Source: Tomocerus qinae (taxonomy: Eukaryota > Arthropoda > Collembola > Entomobryomorpha > Tomoceridae). Taken from it: a DNA stretch of 64,000 nucleotides. The position numbers and the translations under genes were made by a program. The stretch is taken from contig CM034546.1 in NCBI GenBank assembly GCA_020055645.1, positions 72,912,001 to 72,976,000 of the forward strand, read 5' to 3'. Below the pieces are notes generated by a model. It was not told the origin of the DNA, made no database searches, and saw nothing but the letters and a program-made list of their open reading frames with translations. The number at the start of each line of letters is the position of its first letter. The stretch's first letter is position 1. Positions 46,488 through 58,516 of the stretch are shown one piece after another.

Positions 46488-47147
46488 ATATAACCCTAAA
46501 TCGGTGACTTAAGATGGCCCAAAAGAAAAATGTGAATTTTCAATGGATGGGTAAAGATGAAAACTTTTGAAAATTGACATTTTTCATTTGGGGTCACCTT
46601 TAGCCACACATTTACGAAACCAGACCTCAAGACATTGCTGAAATGAATGCAAGAATTTCAAGCCGAGGTTGCGAGAATTACCCCGGATACATTAACGTTC
46701 GACTTACTGGGAAAGCTAAATGGTAACTAAAGGAGATGGTAACATGAACCATTTGTAAAATTTATGAAATTAAAATACATGTGAAAATCCATACTGTCTT
46801 AACTGATTAATCCTGTATAAGAAATGAGTAGTAGAACTAAATTAAAAAGAATTAATTTATTAATTAGCTATATTATGAAATAAAACTTTAATCAAAGTCG
46901 GTCAGTAATTTCGCAACCTTCTATTTTATGAAATTCATGAATAATGAAGAATTGAGCACCATTAAAGTTAAAAGCTTTTATACAAGTAGTAAATAACTGC
47001 TAAATTTTATTTTCTACAATTTTAAAATACCACTATGAATAATAGGTCAAATAATATTTAGTACATTATCATTGTGTCGAGAATAAAGCAATCACAACAA
47101 ACATTATGGAAATTGTATTAAAATTTAAACAAAAAAGATTTGAATAT
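46488..47147. other. Intergenic, 3' flank of the P450
   Basis: About 46880-46990 (AATTTCGCAACCTTCTATTTT and flanks) resembles 38755-38835, so a short dispersed repeat is likely. Nothing else is supportable. Confidence 0.4.
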
Positions 47148-50100
47148 TTACCGATCCAATAATTTGATATAGAAAGGTTTAGGTCCGTTCGCTGCACTAG
47201 TAGGTCCCATAGCCCCCAGTATTTCGGAATCGTCCCCTTTCATTATAGTATACTTTTGAAGAATTCCAACTCCAAATGTAAATGAAGTCGCGTTAGCAAA
47301 ATGTTCTCCTGGACAGCCTCTGGCACCTGTGGCAATCACAAACACACGTAATTCCAGTAATTCATTTAAAACTAAAATTTTGAATATTGCCTGTCAAATA
47401 AAATAACGAATAATTAAGTAACAATTTATAATACGCAAAATAGCAAAACACATTGATTGCTGTAAAGTCTTGGAATTATTAGATTAAAATAGTAATTATG
47501 ATAGTTTTCAATGATAAACAATCTTTACTCTACATAAACGGAGAGTGGAACATGCGCATGGAATTCTGTCGGTATTCTTGTATAAAGGTTTAGGCTTGTC
47601 CGCATCATTTTGTAATGAGTAAAGACTAGACTACTAGTGATTTTATTTTAAATTTCAACACGCTTGCTTAGGCATAAAAATTAGTCAACTAAATAATCAA
47701 CCGTCTATGAAATTGGGGCCAATACGCAGTGGCACTTTCGGGCCAATACACTTCATGTGCTAGGTTTCAACTAGGACTAATATAATAGTAACTAGCCGGT
47801 CACATGACCTATATAGGTCTTGTTATAATAAGGCTAGTGAGTATTCTAGGGGCAAATTTCATTGTAAATGGCCAAATTTTAAATTTTCCTGCACATGAAA
47901 TAACACTGAAAGCTGGAAATATTATTTGCATACAGAATGCAAATGCATGAATTGCTTTTTATGAAATATAAGGACTTGTACTGATTTGCCACATTTATGT
48001 AAATTTTCAGTTTGGGTTGTGCTTAGCTTCGTTATCAGAGCCGCAAATTAACACACGATGGTACATACATACCGACATACCCAATTTCACTGCGAAACTC
48101 GAACAACACGATTATACTATACTAGGCGGTCACAGGGCCCAGGCCCTGTTAGAAATAAAGCTAGTGTGTATTCCGGATTGACAAACAGTTTACTTCAAGT
48201 ACAGGTAAACAGTGTGCAGTTTTCCATAACATTATTGGAATCTTACAGTCTCATCATTCCCATGTCCGATCCACCTCCACGCTCCACGTCTCAAATTACT
48301 AAGTTTTATAGTTTCGATTTTCGTTCTGCCGTTTCTTCTTATTTCTCATACCGGGAGATTTTCTAATAGGGAGATTGTCTAACGGGGAGGTTTTCTAATA
48401 GGGGGATTGTCTAACGGGGAGATTTTGTAATAGGGAGATTGTTTAATGGGGAGATTTTCTAATAGGGGGATTGTCTAACGGGGAGATTTTGTAATAGGGG
48501 GATTGTTTAATGGGGAGATTTTCTAATAGGGAGATTGTCTAACGGGGAGATTTTTAATAGGGGAGATTTTCTAAAAGGGAGATTTTCTAATAGGGAGATT
48601 GTTTAACGGGGAGATTTTCTAATAGGGAGAATGCCTAACGGGGAGATTTTTTAAAAGGGGAGATTTTCTAATAGGGAGATTGTTTAACGGGGAGATTTTC
48701 TAATAGGGAGATTGTCTAACGGGAGATTTTTTAATAGGGAAGATTTTCTAGTACGGGAGATTTTTTAACGTATTCCGATTTAAGTAGAATGTAATTCAGA
48801 TGCAAAGATGTTTTATATTAATTCCAATATTTCCAATTGACCTTATCACGGTTTCTACTTTAGTGGGCCAGAGGTAGAGAATTAACATTGAAAGAGAGTC
48901 AAAAATAATTCTAAAACTTCTTACTAAGACCGAATCAACTTTTTGGGTTGAAGTAAGAGTGATTGTGATAGGTACTTGGACAACGGACAACCACTGTCTT
49001 ACTTCAACCAACTTTTGTTATTAAATTGAAATGTGGACATTGGAAACTTACTCCGGTCGCCCACCATGATCACTTGGCTAAGGATCTACGGTACTCTGAA
49101 CAAACGACAAAGGACCAGGAAGTGGTCAAGTCTGCCTTGAGTCACAAATGATCAGCTGATTGTCAAGTCAGCGCTTTCGTCAATAGAGAAGCTAAAGGCC
49201 AAGTGTCCCCTATGGGCAATGGACCACAGTAAAAGGTTAAGTCTGCCTTATTGGCAATGGACCAGTAAAAGTAAAAGGTCAAGTTTGCCTTATTGGCAAT
49301 GGACCCGTAAAAGGTGAAGTCTGTCTTATTGGCAATGAACCAACAAATGGTCAAGTCTGCCGTATTAGCACATTAGCAGTGGACCAACAAATGGTCAAGT
49401 CTGCCGTATTAGCACATTAGCAGTGGACCAACAAATGGTCAAGTCTGCCGTATTAGCACATTAGCAGTGGACCAACAAATGGGCAGAGGCTTGTATTTAT
49501 GCCTATAATTATATAAAAAACCCTTATACCCAAAAAACCCAAAAAACCCTAAAAAACCCAAAAAAACCGGGGTCGTGGGTTTTTTCCTAAAAAACCCGGG
49601 TTTTTCGATACCTTGATTCTCATAAATACATATAGACACATACAAACATACGTACATACAAATGTTTTTAATAATGTACCCCAAAGCAGTTGACCCGAAG
49701 TCCACTGTAATCAAAGTGCCTTTGTCAGATAACTTCGGAAGGCATCAGACAAATGCACGTTGCGTGTGGTGGACATCGGATAAACTGCTTTGGGGTACAT
49801 TATTAAAAACATTAGTTATTCAATACGCATGCGCCAGTTTATCTTTATACTTTAGTCATGACTAGCTGAATCCTAGCACACAAAGTGTGCTAGAAAATGT
49901 TTAAATCAGTAAATTTCTAGCGACTGCGCATTGGCCCGAAATTCATAGACCGTTGATTGGACTCAGTACTGATAGTCTAAGTCTAGTCCTTGCTCATTAA
50001 TTGCAAAATATCACCCTTAATCATTAATTACAAAATATTACGGACAAATATACAAACATTAATACATTCAAAAAAAATTCCATGCGCACGTCCCACTTTA

Positions 50101-53100
50101 TGTTTAAAAGATTATGTTTATGTAGAGTAAAGATATACTATTAGTAGTGATGTGATGTAAATCATGTAATATATTTTTTAGTTTGCTTATTTCATATTAT
50201 TATGCTCGGAATTCGTAATCGAAGTGGACAATGTAGTTACGATAACGCGTATGCAAAATGCTATCCATATTACTTAAACCAATTAATTTTTTAGATTTAG
50301 TACTAATAGCATCTTTTACACTTCAACAACATATACTTACAAAACTCAAAGGTTAAAATTTTGCCAGTTTAGTGGCAATGTACTAAATTTACAGGCTAAT
50401 ATTTCTTTCATATAATATTTTCAATAATGCTACAAAATATAAGGCCTATTAATAACGTGTTTCTTTATAAAGAAGAAATTTATACCGCTAGAGAACAAGA
50501 GCATGCGATCCATTTTTTCTTGTATTAGGATTCCGTTGTCATCTAAAAAGCGTTCCGGATTGAATTCGAACGGCTTCTTCCAGTAGGTTTCGTCCAGCCG
50601 GATTTGCAGATAAAGATTATAAATTAGTGTACCCTAATAAATCCCCATAATAATACTTTTGAGTTATGGTCATAAACTTCCGTGAAGTGCAATAAATACA
50701 TAAAAACATTGATAAATGATACTTGACGTAATTGGACGTAGATAATTGTCATTATTTGAATATGTAAACAACCTTTTTTAGAAAATGGCCTGCAATTTCA
50801 ACATCTCTGGTTGTCATTCTAGGTACAAATGGGACAATGTTAGTTATCCTATGAACTTCTAAAAATGTTGCATTTGTGTAGTTCATGCTGTAAATCAAAT
50901 GAATACGATTAAATTTTCTAATTATGTTAAATGGATTTTAACCAAACAATTCGACCAAGATGTTTTTTTAAACTTTTTTTAAAGGTAGGTATATTACATT
51001 TATATAATTTTACACTTTGAGGAATTTTCTAACCTTGACTTGCAGTCAAAATAACGAGGTAAGGAACTGGTTCCCACGACCGAGTCAATTTCTTTCTGGA
51101 CATTAGCTTGAACGTCAGGAAATAAGCACATGTACATCATAAGAAATTCCAAAAACTTACTGGTAGTTTCCATCCCTGCTAATGCCAGATCTTGAAGAGT
51201 ACCGACCAGTTGCTTCGTGCAAAATACTTTACTTAATACAGGATTTTCCTTGTGTTTGTCCATTTCTTGAAGAAAAAAGTCGATAATATTTGCTGGCTCA
51301 TAGTTGATAGCTTGCTTAGCAATATATACACGTTCCTCGATAAAGCCCTGCCAAAAGTTTTTAAATGTAGTTATAAGCAGAGTTGAGATAATTCAAATTA
51401 ATGGTTAAAGGATTATTAATACGATTACGGATTCACCAGTCCCCAATTACTATTCCATAGCTACTAATTGAAGTGATAGTATTTTGAAGGTTAATTATGA
51501 ATCAAATAAACGGTTTCATCATCGTTAAACCTTATATCTTGAAGTAGAAGATAAAAATGTGAAATTTTTTTATATCCTACATAGAATAGGTTTCGACGAA
51601 TCTTTTTTACATTTAATGTATGGGTGTAGGACCAATGGTCTCAGATCCTTAGGGATTTTCCTAAAAAAAGTACGAATTTCGCATAAAATCGGGATCGCAT
51701 TCACCTTCTATGACAATTTTACCTAGTTACCTAGCAACATCCTTACTTGTGACTGAGAAAGGTAAAAGGTTTCAAAAAATATACCCTGACCATAATCAAA
51801 CAGATTCATTTGCGTTATAATAATTTCAATCCAATCAATAGTAATTCTAATCCAATTTCCCAACAATATATAATAATCCATTTCAAATCAAGGCAATCAT
51901 ACCAAAATGCTAATTAATTGCCCAACTCGGTTTATACGATGCACTAAAGTTTTAACTACGAATTATAGTATGGTTACATACGGAAGAACCCCAAATTGTC
52001 AAAACCTTTTTGCCAACCCCCTTTTGTCAACACAATCATTGCAAGATTTTTTTTCAACACCTTTTTGTCAACACAAAACTACCTTTTTGTCAACAAGTTA
52101 TAGGATAATATAAGGTCATTATAGTGTATGTTTTACAGGAGCTTTAGGAAGTCATACCTAAATAGACTGCCCTCCTGTGTAGGCATACTCCGTGCATAGA
52201 TTACCATTATCAGATAGGGGGAGACTGGGGATAGTCTACGATTTTAAGAATTTTCATATAATCCTTGAATTTTTATGGACGGTAAAATATTCAAAATTTG
52301 AAGTCATTTTTTGAGGACATGTTAACATAATGGATCATACTGCGTTTCCTGGTTCCAAAAATACTCAATAGTAAACTTCCACCGCTTTTTAGACCCTTTT
52401 CAATACAATTATGGGGTACGAATTTTTGACTCAGGGAATAACGATAATGTACTAGAAGTTGAATGGGTATAATGTACGAACATTTGGATGGCCACTTTTG
52501 GCTAATGGCATTTATTTTTTAACCATACGTGTATTATAACACAACGTATTGAATAAACATTCTGTTGACAAAATGGAAAACCGTGTTGGTAAAAAGTATT
52601 TTTTCCTGTTTACATTTAGGGGTTGACAATTTGGGGGTGAATCTTACATACATGTTTATGTCAAGGATTTAAGTAGGAAAAAGATTTGGAATCCAGATTA
52701 TGACTAATAATACTAAATTCTAACCTTTAATATTGTTTTGATACAATATCGCAATTTAAATAAGTTGTTATAACTTAGCAATCTGCGAAAGATCCATATA
52801 TTTTGAAACCAATGCCAGAGCAGAAATGTTAATATTGGAGTATTTGCAAAATCATTGAAAGTTTTATATGCATAAATGAAGTCAGGATCATCAGCTGAAA
52901 ATTCCTTTCCGGAAGAGAAATTTGCGATTACGTTGAAAACTCCTGATGAAAATAGTCCAACGGCTTGAATTTTGTTATTACTATTTTTCTTTAATTTTTC
53001 AATATGATGTATTAACTCAAAGAGCTGATTCGTTAAAATTAAAGTCATCGTTTCTTTATTTCTTGATCCGAGGCGTCCAAGTTTCTTCACTACAAACATT

Positions 53101-55133
53101 TTCAAAATTCGCCAACTTTCACCATTGTTGAACAGTATTCCTAAAAACAAAATAAAAGCCATAATATGTTCAAAAGGATTATATTGCTGAATTCGTTAGT
53201 ACGTACTTAAATACAAAAGTTATATCTTCAATAGTTTGGGAATCCATTATAACGTCAATGTATAGATTGCTGATTTGCTAATGTATTTTTATAACAAATA
53301 AGCAATTCCAAGCTTTACCTGTTGGCTTTGCTCCGCTGTAAAGTTCTAAAGTTTTATCTGGTGCTCGATCTTGAAAGGCATCACTCTTGTTAATTTGGCT
53401 AATAGTTTCATAATCCGCAGCGAAGAACACTGTTACATTAAAAGTAATAATAACGGTGTCAATAAAAAGCTGCATGCCCTGGTGGTCAAGCACGTATTTA
53501 GTAGGGGGCGGGGGGGGGGCGCAGCGCCCCCCCTAAATCTGAGAAAAAGAGAGGATTTTTTCCTAAAACGGCCAAAAATTGCAAAAAAATTTCGTGCTTC
53601 GCGCGAATATGTCTTATTTTTGGTACCGCCCCCCCTTGCACAAATTTCTAGATACGTGCCTGCTGGTGGTTACTAAATAGTTCTAAAAGACATTGTCTGA
53701 TTTAAAATGTCGAAGTACTAAATAAGGATGATTTACAATAATTGTAGAAATCATTTGTAGCATATTCACATCATGGTACAAAATTTACCACTTTTTAGAC
53801 TTTTTTATCATCACAGTGATTAAAATGCACTCAATGGTAAAAATTTATTTAATGGTAAATTTTAGCGATTGTTTAGACAGATTAGTACAGATACACAAGA
53901 TTTACTAAAATATAAGTTTTAAAACTCTATTTTCTATGAAACATTTCCAATTAGCCCCAATCAAGCACGTATCCAGAGGGGGGCCGGGGGGCCAACCCCA
54001 TGCAGCAAAAGGTAATTTTTTGTCAAAAAAGGTTAAAAATCCAAAAAATTTCGCGCTTCGCGCAAATATGCCTTACGTTTATCAATATATTTCAGTGCCC
54101 CCCTCCCGATGTAAAATTCCTTGATACGTGCTTGGCCCCAATTTTATGTGAATTTCACATACAAATTAGAATTTATACCACGATAAATTTAATTCTTCAA
54201 GCCAAAATACCAAAAATCCAGTCTCCCTCCCCTATTTGTGGATAGTCCTGGATTCCAAAATTGTAAGCCCATAAAAAGCGAACTTATTCTTCGGGAGGAA
54301 TTAAGTCAGGTGTAAAACACTTTTTAACATGCATTTTGGTACTCCATTTGTGGTAACTATGCAGACGCAAAATATGACCTATGACCTTAACCTTAACTTA
54401 CCCTCTTTAGTTACTCTTGCTACTCTAATTAGTACCGTACATTATTCCTTTAACTTTAATCCACAACGTTTGCTATAACATACCACACAAGTTACGACTG
54501 TTTCTAAAATTTCTTGCCATACAAAATTCCTGTGTGGGCTGGAAAGATTTACATTTTCCCCAATTACAGATAAATATTGCTTATGTCGGAAATAAGCAGG
54601 GCATATGAAAAATCCAAAAACACGGGTTTTTGGGTAAAGAATAGCAAAAACAGTGGGCTTTACATGCCCTGGAAAAATGTATTGATCTATAATAATAAGT
54701 AGGATTAATAAGTAAGAAATAAGTGGATTAAGTAGACGAAGTAGTAAAAGTTTAGATGCATTTTACGTGTTTGTCCAAAGAAGTTGATTTGATGAGATCC
54801 CTTTAGATATCCTGAATTTATGGAATACAATTTTTCATACAATTTTACAAACCGAGACACACGTTTTCCAGAAACAGTTTCAGGGTTTGAATACAGAAAT
54901 ATGTAGAGTACATGTAAAAAATCGAAGATTCCAATTCTTCCTAAAATGTTTACTTAATAAAGGAACCAATTAGCACTGTATTGCATTTGTTAATAATTTA
55001 TATGAGAAAACAGATTTTTTCTACCTTCTTGTCGTTTTCCAAGTTTGGATTTCCAGCGTAATAGTAATATAATTAAAAAAATAAATAAAAGAAAAAACTG
55101 AATGAACGATGCACTGCTAATATTTATGTCCAT
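47148..55133 (-). CDS. Cytochrome P450, CYP2-clan-like
   Basis: Eight exons: 55133-55025, 54940-54767, 53429-53319, 53140-52725, 51347-51034, 50887-50773, 50633-50486, 47326-47148. All phases agree (1,1,1,0,2,0,1), total 521 residues, the normal P450 length. Residues about 8-26 are the ER membrane anchor. Other features are helix C W-R-I-L-K, oxygen-binding AGMETT at 327-332, K-helix E385-V-H-R388, PERF at 439-442, and heme loop FSSGARGCPGE with Cys467. It is a heme monooxygenase using NADPH-P450 reductase; substrate unknown. The usual proline-rich PPGP hinge after the anchor is absent or degenerate in exon 2, the least certain exon. The introns are large and hold several transposons. Confidence 0.88.
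48352..48770. repeat. GGGAGATTTTCTAATA minisatellite
   Basis: About 25 units of roughly 16-17 bp. They often alternate between GGGGAGATTTTCTAATA and GGGAGATTGTCTAAC, giving a 32-34-bp higher-order dimer. Confidence 0.95.
49190..49482. repeat. Minisatellite related to the 20-kb array, opposite orientation
   Basis: Units of the form GGTCAAGTCTGCCTTATTGG + CAATGGACC, the inverse complement of the 20268-21020 unit with substitutions. The last three units carry an added GCACATTAGCAGTGGACC segment. Confidence 0.85.
49500..49610. repeat. AAAAAACCC low-complexity run
   Basis: Irregular CCCAAAAAA/CCCTAAAAA repeats ending in AAAAAACCCGGGTTTTT. Interstitial and irregular. Confidence 0.8.
49661..49813. 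repeat. Imperfect long hairpin, 31-bp perfect outer stem
   Basis: 49661-49691 is exactly inverted at 49783-49813. Inner parts also pair imperfectly (CCGAAGTCCAC with GTGGACATCGG; CAAAGTGCCTTTGTC with GACAAATGCACGTTG). The outer arm shares ATAATGTACCCCAA with the hairpin at 57580-57673. Confidence 0.85.
51973..52655. mobile_element. Putative 0.7-kb TIR element in P450 intron 4
   Basis: The left end near 51973 (TACATACGGAAGAACCCCAAATTGTCAA) and the inverse of the right end near 52620-52655 (TACATACAT...CCCCCAAATTGTCAACCC) match over about 35 bp. Just inside both ends, TTTTTGTCAACA or GTTGACAAA motifs are repeated. There is no ORF and no clear target duplication. Confidence 0.5.
53487..53662. 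mobile_element. 176-bp hAT-like MITE in P450 intron 2 (copy 1)
   Basis: CAAGCACGTATTTAG...CTAGATACGTGCCTG, flanked by a perfect 8-bp duplication CTGGTGGT (53479-53486 and 53663-53670). G/C runs near both ends. Confidence 0.92.
53962..54134. mobile_element. 173-bp hAT-like MITE in P450 intron 2 (copy 2)
   Basis: CAAGCACGTATCCAG...TTGATACGTGCTTG, flanked by a perfect 8-bp duplication GCCCCAAT (53954-53961 and 54135-54142). Same family as 53487-53662 (shared TTTCG-GCTTCGCGC core), inserted 300 bp away in the same orientation. Confidence 0.92.
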
Positions 55134-57579
55134 CGTTGAAATTTGAATTGTTAAACTTCTGGAAATAAAATATACAAACTATTCACACAGTTGATTGCTC
55201 AAATGCGACTGGAGAGCAGACAAATGTAGAAGAATTATTGTTAATAATATTATTAAGTTTGATGAATCTGAAGATTAATGAATAATTTTCAAATAAGCTG
55301 CAGCCTAAAAAATAAATAAAAAATAAATATATTGTATACTGGAAACTGTAGGCAACTACACTAGAACATCTTAGCATTTTTAACCCGTTGAAACACAGCC
55401 TAATTTGGCTACAAGGTTAGCTATACCCATCGCTAAAATTTTACCAAACAGTTCAACAAAACTATAATGATAATAAAGCATATTATAACTGCTAGACAAG
55501 TCGTAAAATTTGTTGGGTACATCAATCAATTTTCATGCAATAAGGAAATGGCTTATTATCGCATATTTGGTGACCATAAGGGGTTAAGTAAAATTTCAAG
55601 ACAGAGAATTAAATTTCGTAGCAAAAGTAAAGTGTTTGATTTTTTATTTTCGAAATCACTTGTTTTCAGATAGAAAACAGACAGTTTAATAAGTCTTTAT
55701 TTGTGAAACTTTAATAAATGCTGTGATTCATCTCGATAACTTCTAATATTGTGTACATATTATATTAGAAATGTTTGGTTAAGGAATCTATGGGTTAATA
55801 AAACACTTTTTACAATTTCGCACCACATCTTTGAATTAAGAGGGGATTAAGATTTTATTATCCTCAGCACTAAGCTGCTCTAAGCTCAATCAATGTATTT
55901 TCCCATCGATACGATGTTCTGTTAGTTCATATCTAATTACGGACATTAATTTAATAGATATCAAAACTGCCAGCTGTCTGGTGATAATGCAGTTGATAGC
56001 ATTCTTTTACACATGAACTATGATACTTTTTTTCAATAGTTTTACTTGTACTCTTAAAGTGCTTTTGGAAAGGTTTGGGAAAGTTTATTTTCGCAAATCT
56101 ATAATCTGAGAATGGGAGTTATCCACAAGATTTCCTATTTTATAATTTTGAAATTATATAGCATTCAGTTCTAATAAGTAATCAATCTAATAGATCGAAG
56201 TAAACTTAAAACCGACATTAGTAAATCGACATTACTCTTGTGGTAACTCAATATTTGCTAGCGATTTTCCCTTGCTAAGGGGATGCGAATATCATCCCTA
56301 TCCTAATCAGCTTCCAATAAATCAAAATCCTATTCAATCTATTTATCTATATTTACTCCTATGATTCTGAAAATATATATAATTATTTACTCCTATTTAA
56401 TATATTATATATATATACGGTGTTTTTAAATTAAATAATAGCTTTCATTTTCACAAAATGAGGTCGCATCAATCCGCTGTTGAGTGGTTATTACTTTTTG
56501 CCACAATATACCACATCCAGAAATCCAAATAGTGAAAAATTTGAAGAATTGCATTTATCTTTATCCAAAGATTGGAGTCCCTGGGATTAAATGAGGTAAA
56601 CAGGATTTTTGGGAAGCATAAGACGAATAAGCAAAACATTTGGTCATCAAATTATTTGTAGTTTAAGCATAAAATGTTTTGAAAGAATCAAAATGAATTC
56701 ACATTTCAAATTTCAATTTATTTTTAGTATTTGTAAATAGAATAACCACTTAACAGAGTAAACACTAACCAGGTATTGCTGATGTCTTTCAACTTCTCAT
56801 AAAGGTTTGTATCTTATGAGGAAGTATTAATAGTTATTATGTACTAATTACTTACTGGTGAGCTTGTTATTATTGAAATTGAGATTACTGTCAGAACAGA
56901 TTCTCAAAGGTTTCTGATTACTAAAAACAATTATTATTACTATATACCTCAGCACTAATACTAATCCGTCTGGGAAAAAATGTAATTTATTTTTCCCCAA
57001 CAAAAGGATTATTCCTCTGTAATAAATGTACTTCTTTTTCCTGTTACTTTTTCCTTAATTTTTTCATAGCTGTCTAATTCTTCCAATGCAATCAATTATA
57101 ACATCTTATTATCAATGAATGTGTTCATATTGGTAAACAATAACTGTATTTCATACATACATTTCAGATCTATTGATTCTTCTGTTAACATATAAAAATG
57201 TAAAAACAAATTTTAAATTCAATGGAGGTTAACCCGAATGTTTATCATGGAATATCTGAGGGCATAGGTGAACACAACGTTTTTATTTATTCCGCTGTCA
57301 AATTTCTTCCCCTGAGGTAGTGAAATAGCCGAGCAGATTAACATGGAATTTTGGCTTGAGCCACAATTGAGGCATATTTCGGTAATAAATTTTGGAAATT
57401 ATGTTTATTTCGTTAGCAACCAACTGTGATGAGCGTCCTTAATTGAAAAAAGGAGACAAAAAATGTTGAACATATTGCCGTGTTAAAAGTGAAGTATTTT
57501 CAGACAATATTCCACTTAGTTCTAATTTTAGAGTTTTTTCCAAATATCTAGAACACATTTTGTCTCTTTCTTTTTTCAG
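55134..57579. other. Intergenic, upstream of the P450
   Basis: AT-rich. ATATAT run at about 56396-56415. The P450 promoter presumably lies just above 55134. The ORF at 55467-55673 has no support. Confidence 0.4.
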
Positions 57580-57673
57580 TTAATGTTTTCGATAATGTAC
57601 CCCAACGCATACCTTCATGTGCTAAATTTAGTATGTAGAGGTATGCGTTGGGGTACATTATCGAAAACATTAA
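57580..57673. repeat. Perfect 35-bp-stem hairpin
   Basis: 57580-57614 is exactly inverted at 57639-57673 around a 24-nt loop. The outer bases are TTAATGTTTT...AAAACATTAA and the arm shares ATAATGTACCCCAA with 49661-49691. Either a tiny palindromic MITE or a hairpin-RNA-type structure. Confidence 0.9.
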
Positions 57674-57709
57674 TTAAACTATTTTTGGGACATTGAGAAA
57701 TATGATAAC

Positions 57710-58074
57710 TCAATGTAAATGGACCAATTATAAATTTTCCCGCACATGAAATAATGGGGTCCCTTAGAGCACTCAGCACTGAGAGCTGGAAAGATTTGCA
57801 TACAGAATGCATGCACTACTTCTGTTATGAAATATTTCACGCCTTGTTGTAAGTCGTAGGAGACTTAACTGCCTTCACAGTACACAGAATGACAACATAC
57901 AAACGGAATTGGTCACCGCGCATGTCAAACTTTTACCGTTTATCGTCTACTTCTAATACAGTGGCACGGAAATCTCTTGATACATACATACAACCTTCAC
58001 GAATACCGACACAGATACACATACGGAATTATCTACAAGCATGTCCCACTTAACACTTATAAGAAGAGATATAG
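57710..58074. repeat. Partial copy of the 47.5-50.1-kb element family
   Basis: 57710-57850 matches 47860-47990 (TTTGCATACAGAATGCA, GAGAGCTGGAAA). Around 58010-58070, CAAGCATGTCCCACTT and AGAGATATAGTC echo its right end. Confidence 0.6.
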
Positions 58075-58516
58075 TCATGATGTGTGTAGGCACCACTTGA
58101 AAATGTTACCGATCTAAATCAAAATTTGAGTAATATGTAAATCAAAATCCACGCATGCGTACTAGACAAATCTCCCAGGTAATCGTATTCATTCCCTTGG
58201 CACAGCTTTGGAATTCTGCTTAGGACTGTAGAAATCTGATCATTCATCATTTGTCACTCAAAGAAAAAATACATTTTCTACTGCTCGTCTTCTGATACTA
58301 ATTTCTCAAAAATCTTCAAAATTTCACAACTTTTCTATTTGTGTTAAAAGTAGCTCGGCTTTCCTCTCTTCATCCTTGAGTATATTTGTAAGGTACCAAT
58401 GTTACTTAGTTACTTTATATTCTAATTATGAATTAAATAATCAAAAAAAATAAAATCTCCATTGCTTTGTGTCTGTACTGAATGTTTTTAATTTTTGGTA
58501 TAGGCTACTTCAAAAA

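Larger units (their letters stand above)
47522..50130. mobile_element. 2.6-kb long-TIR (foldback-type) element in P450 intron 7
   Basis: TCTTTACTCTACATAAAC at 47522 is exactly inverted near 50113-50130. The similarity continues inward for about 240 bp with indels (shared GCGCATGGAATT; a GACTAGAC block; CAACCGTCTATG against its inverse near 49955). There is no long ORF; the interior holds two minisatellites and a hairpin. Part of it (about 47860-47990) recurs at about 57710-57850, so the family is dispersed. It is non-autonomous, superfamily not assigned. Confidence 0.75.

Noticed and set aside
49500-49610. Telomere-like CCCAAAAAA/CCCTAAAAA run
   Set aside because: Irregular, short and interstitial; arthropod telomere repeats (TTAGG) are not present.
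53371-54245. Plus-strand ORFs in P450 intron 2
   Set aside because: They are made of the two MITEs and intron sequence antisense to the P450.
55467-55673. 68-codon ORF
   Set aside because: No motif, splice context or duplicate supports it.
57580-57673. piggyBac-type MITE with TTAA target site
   Set aside because: TTAA occurs at both tips but is part of the perfect palindrome itself, and the related hairpin at 49661 lacks it.
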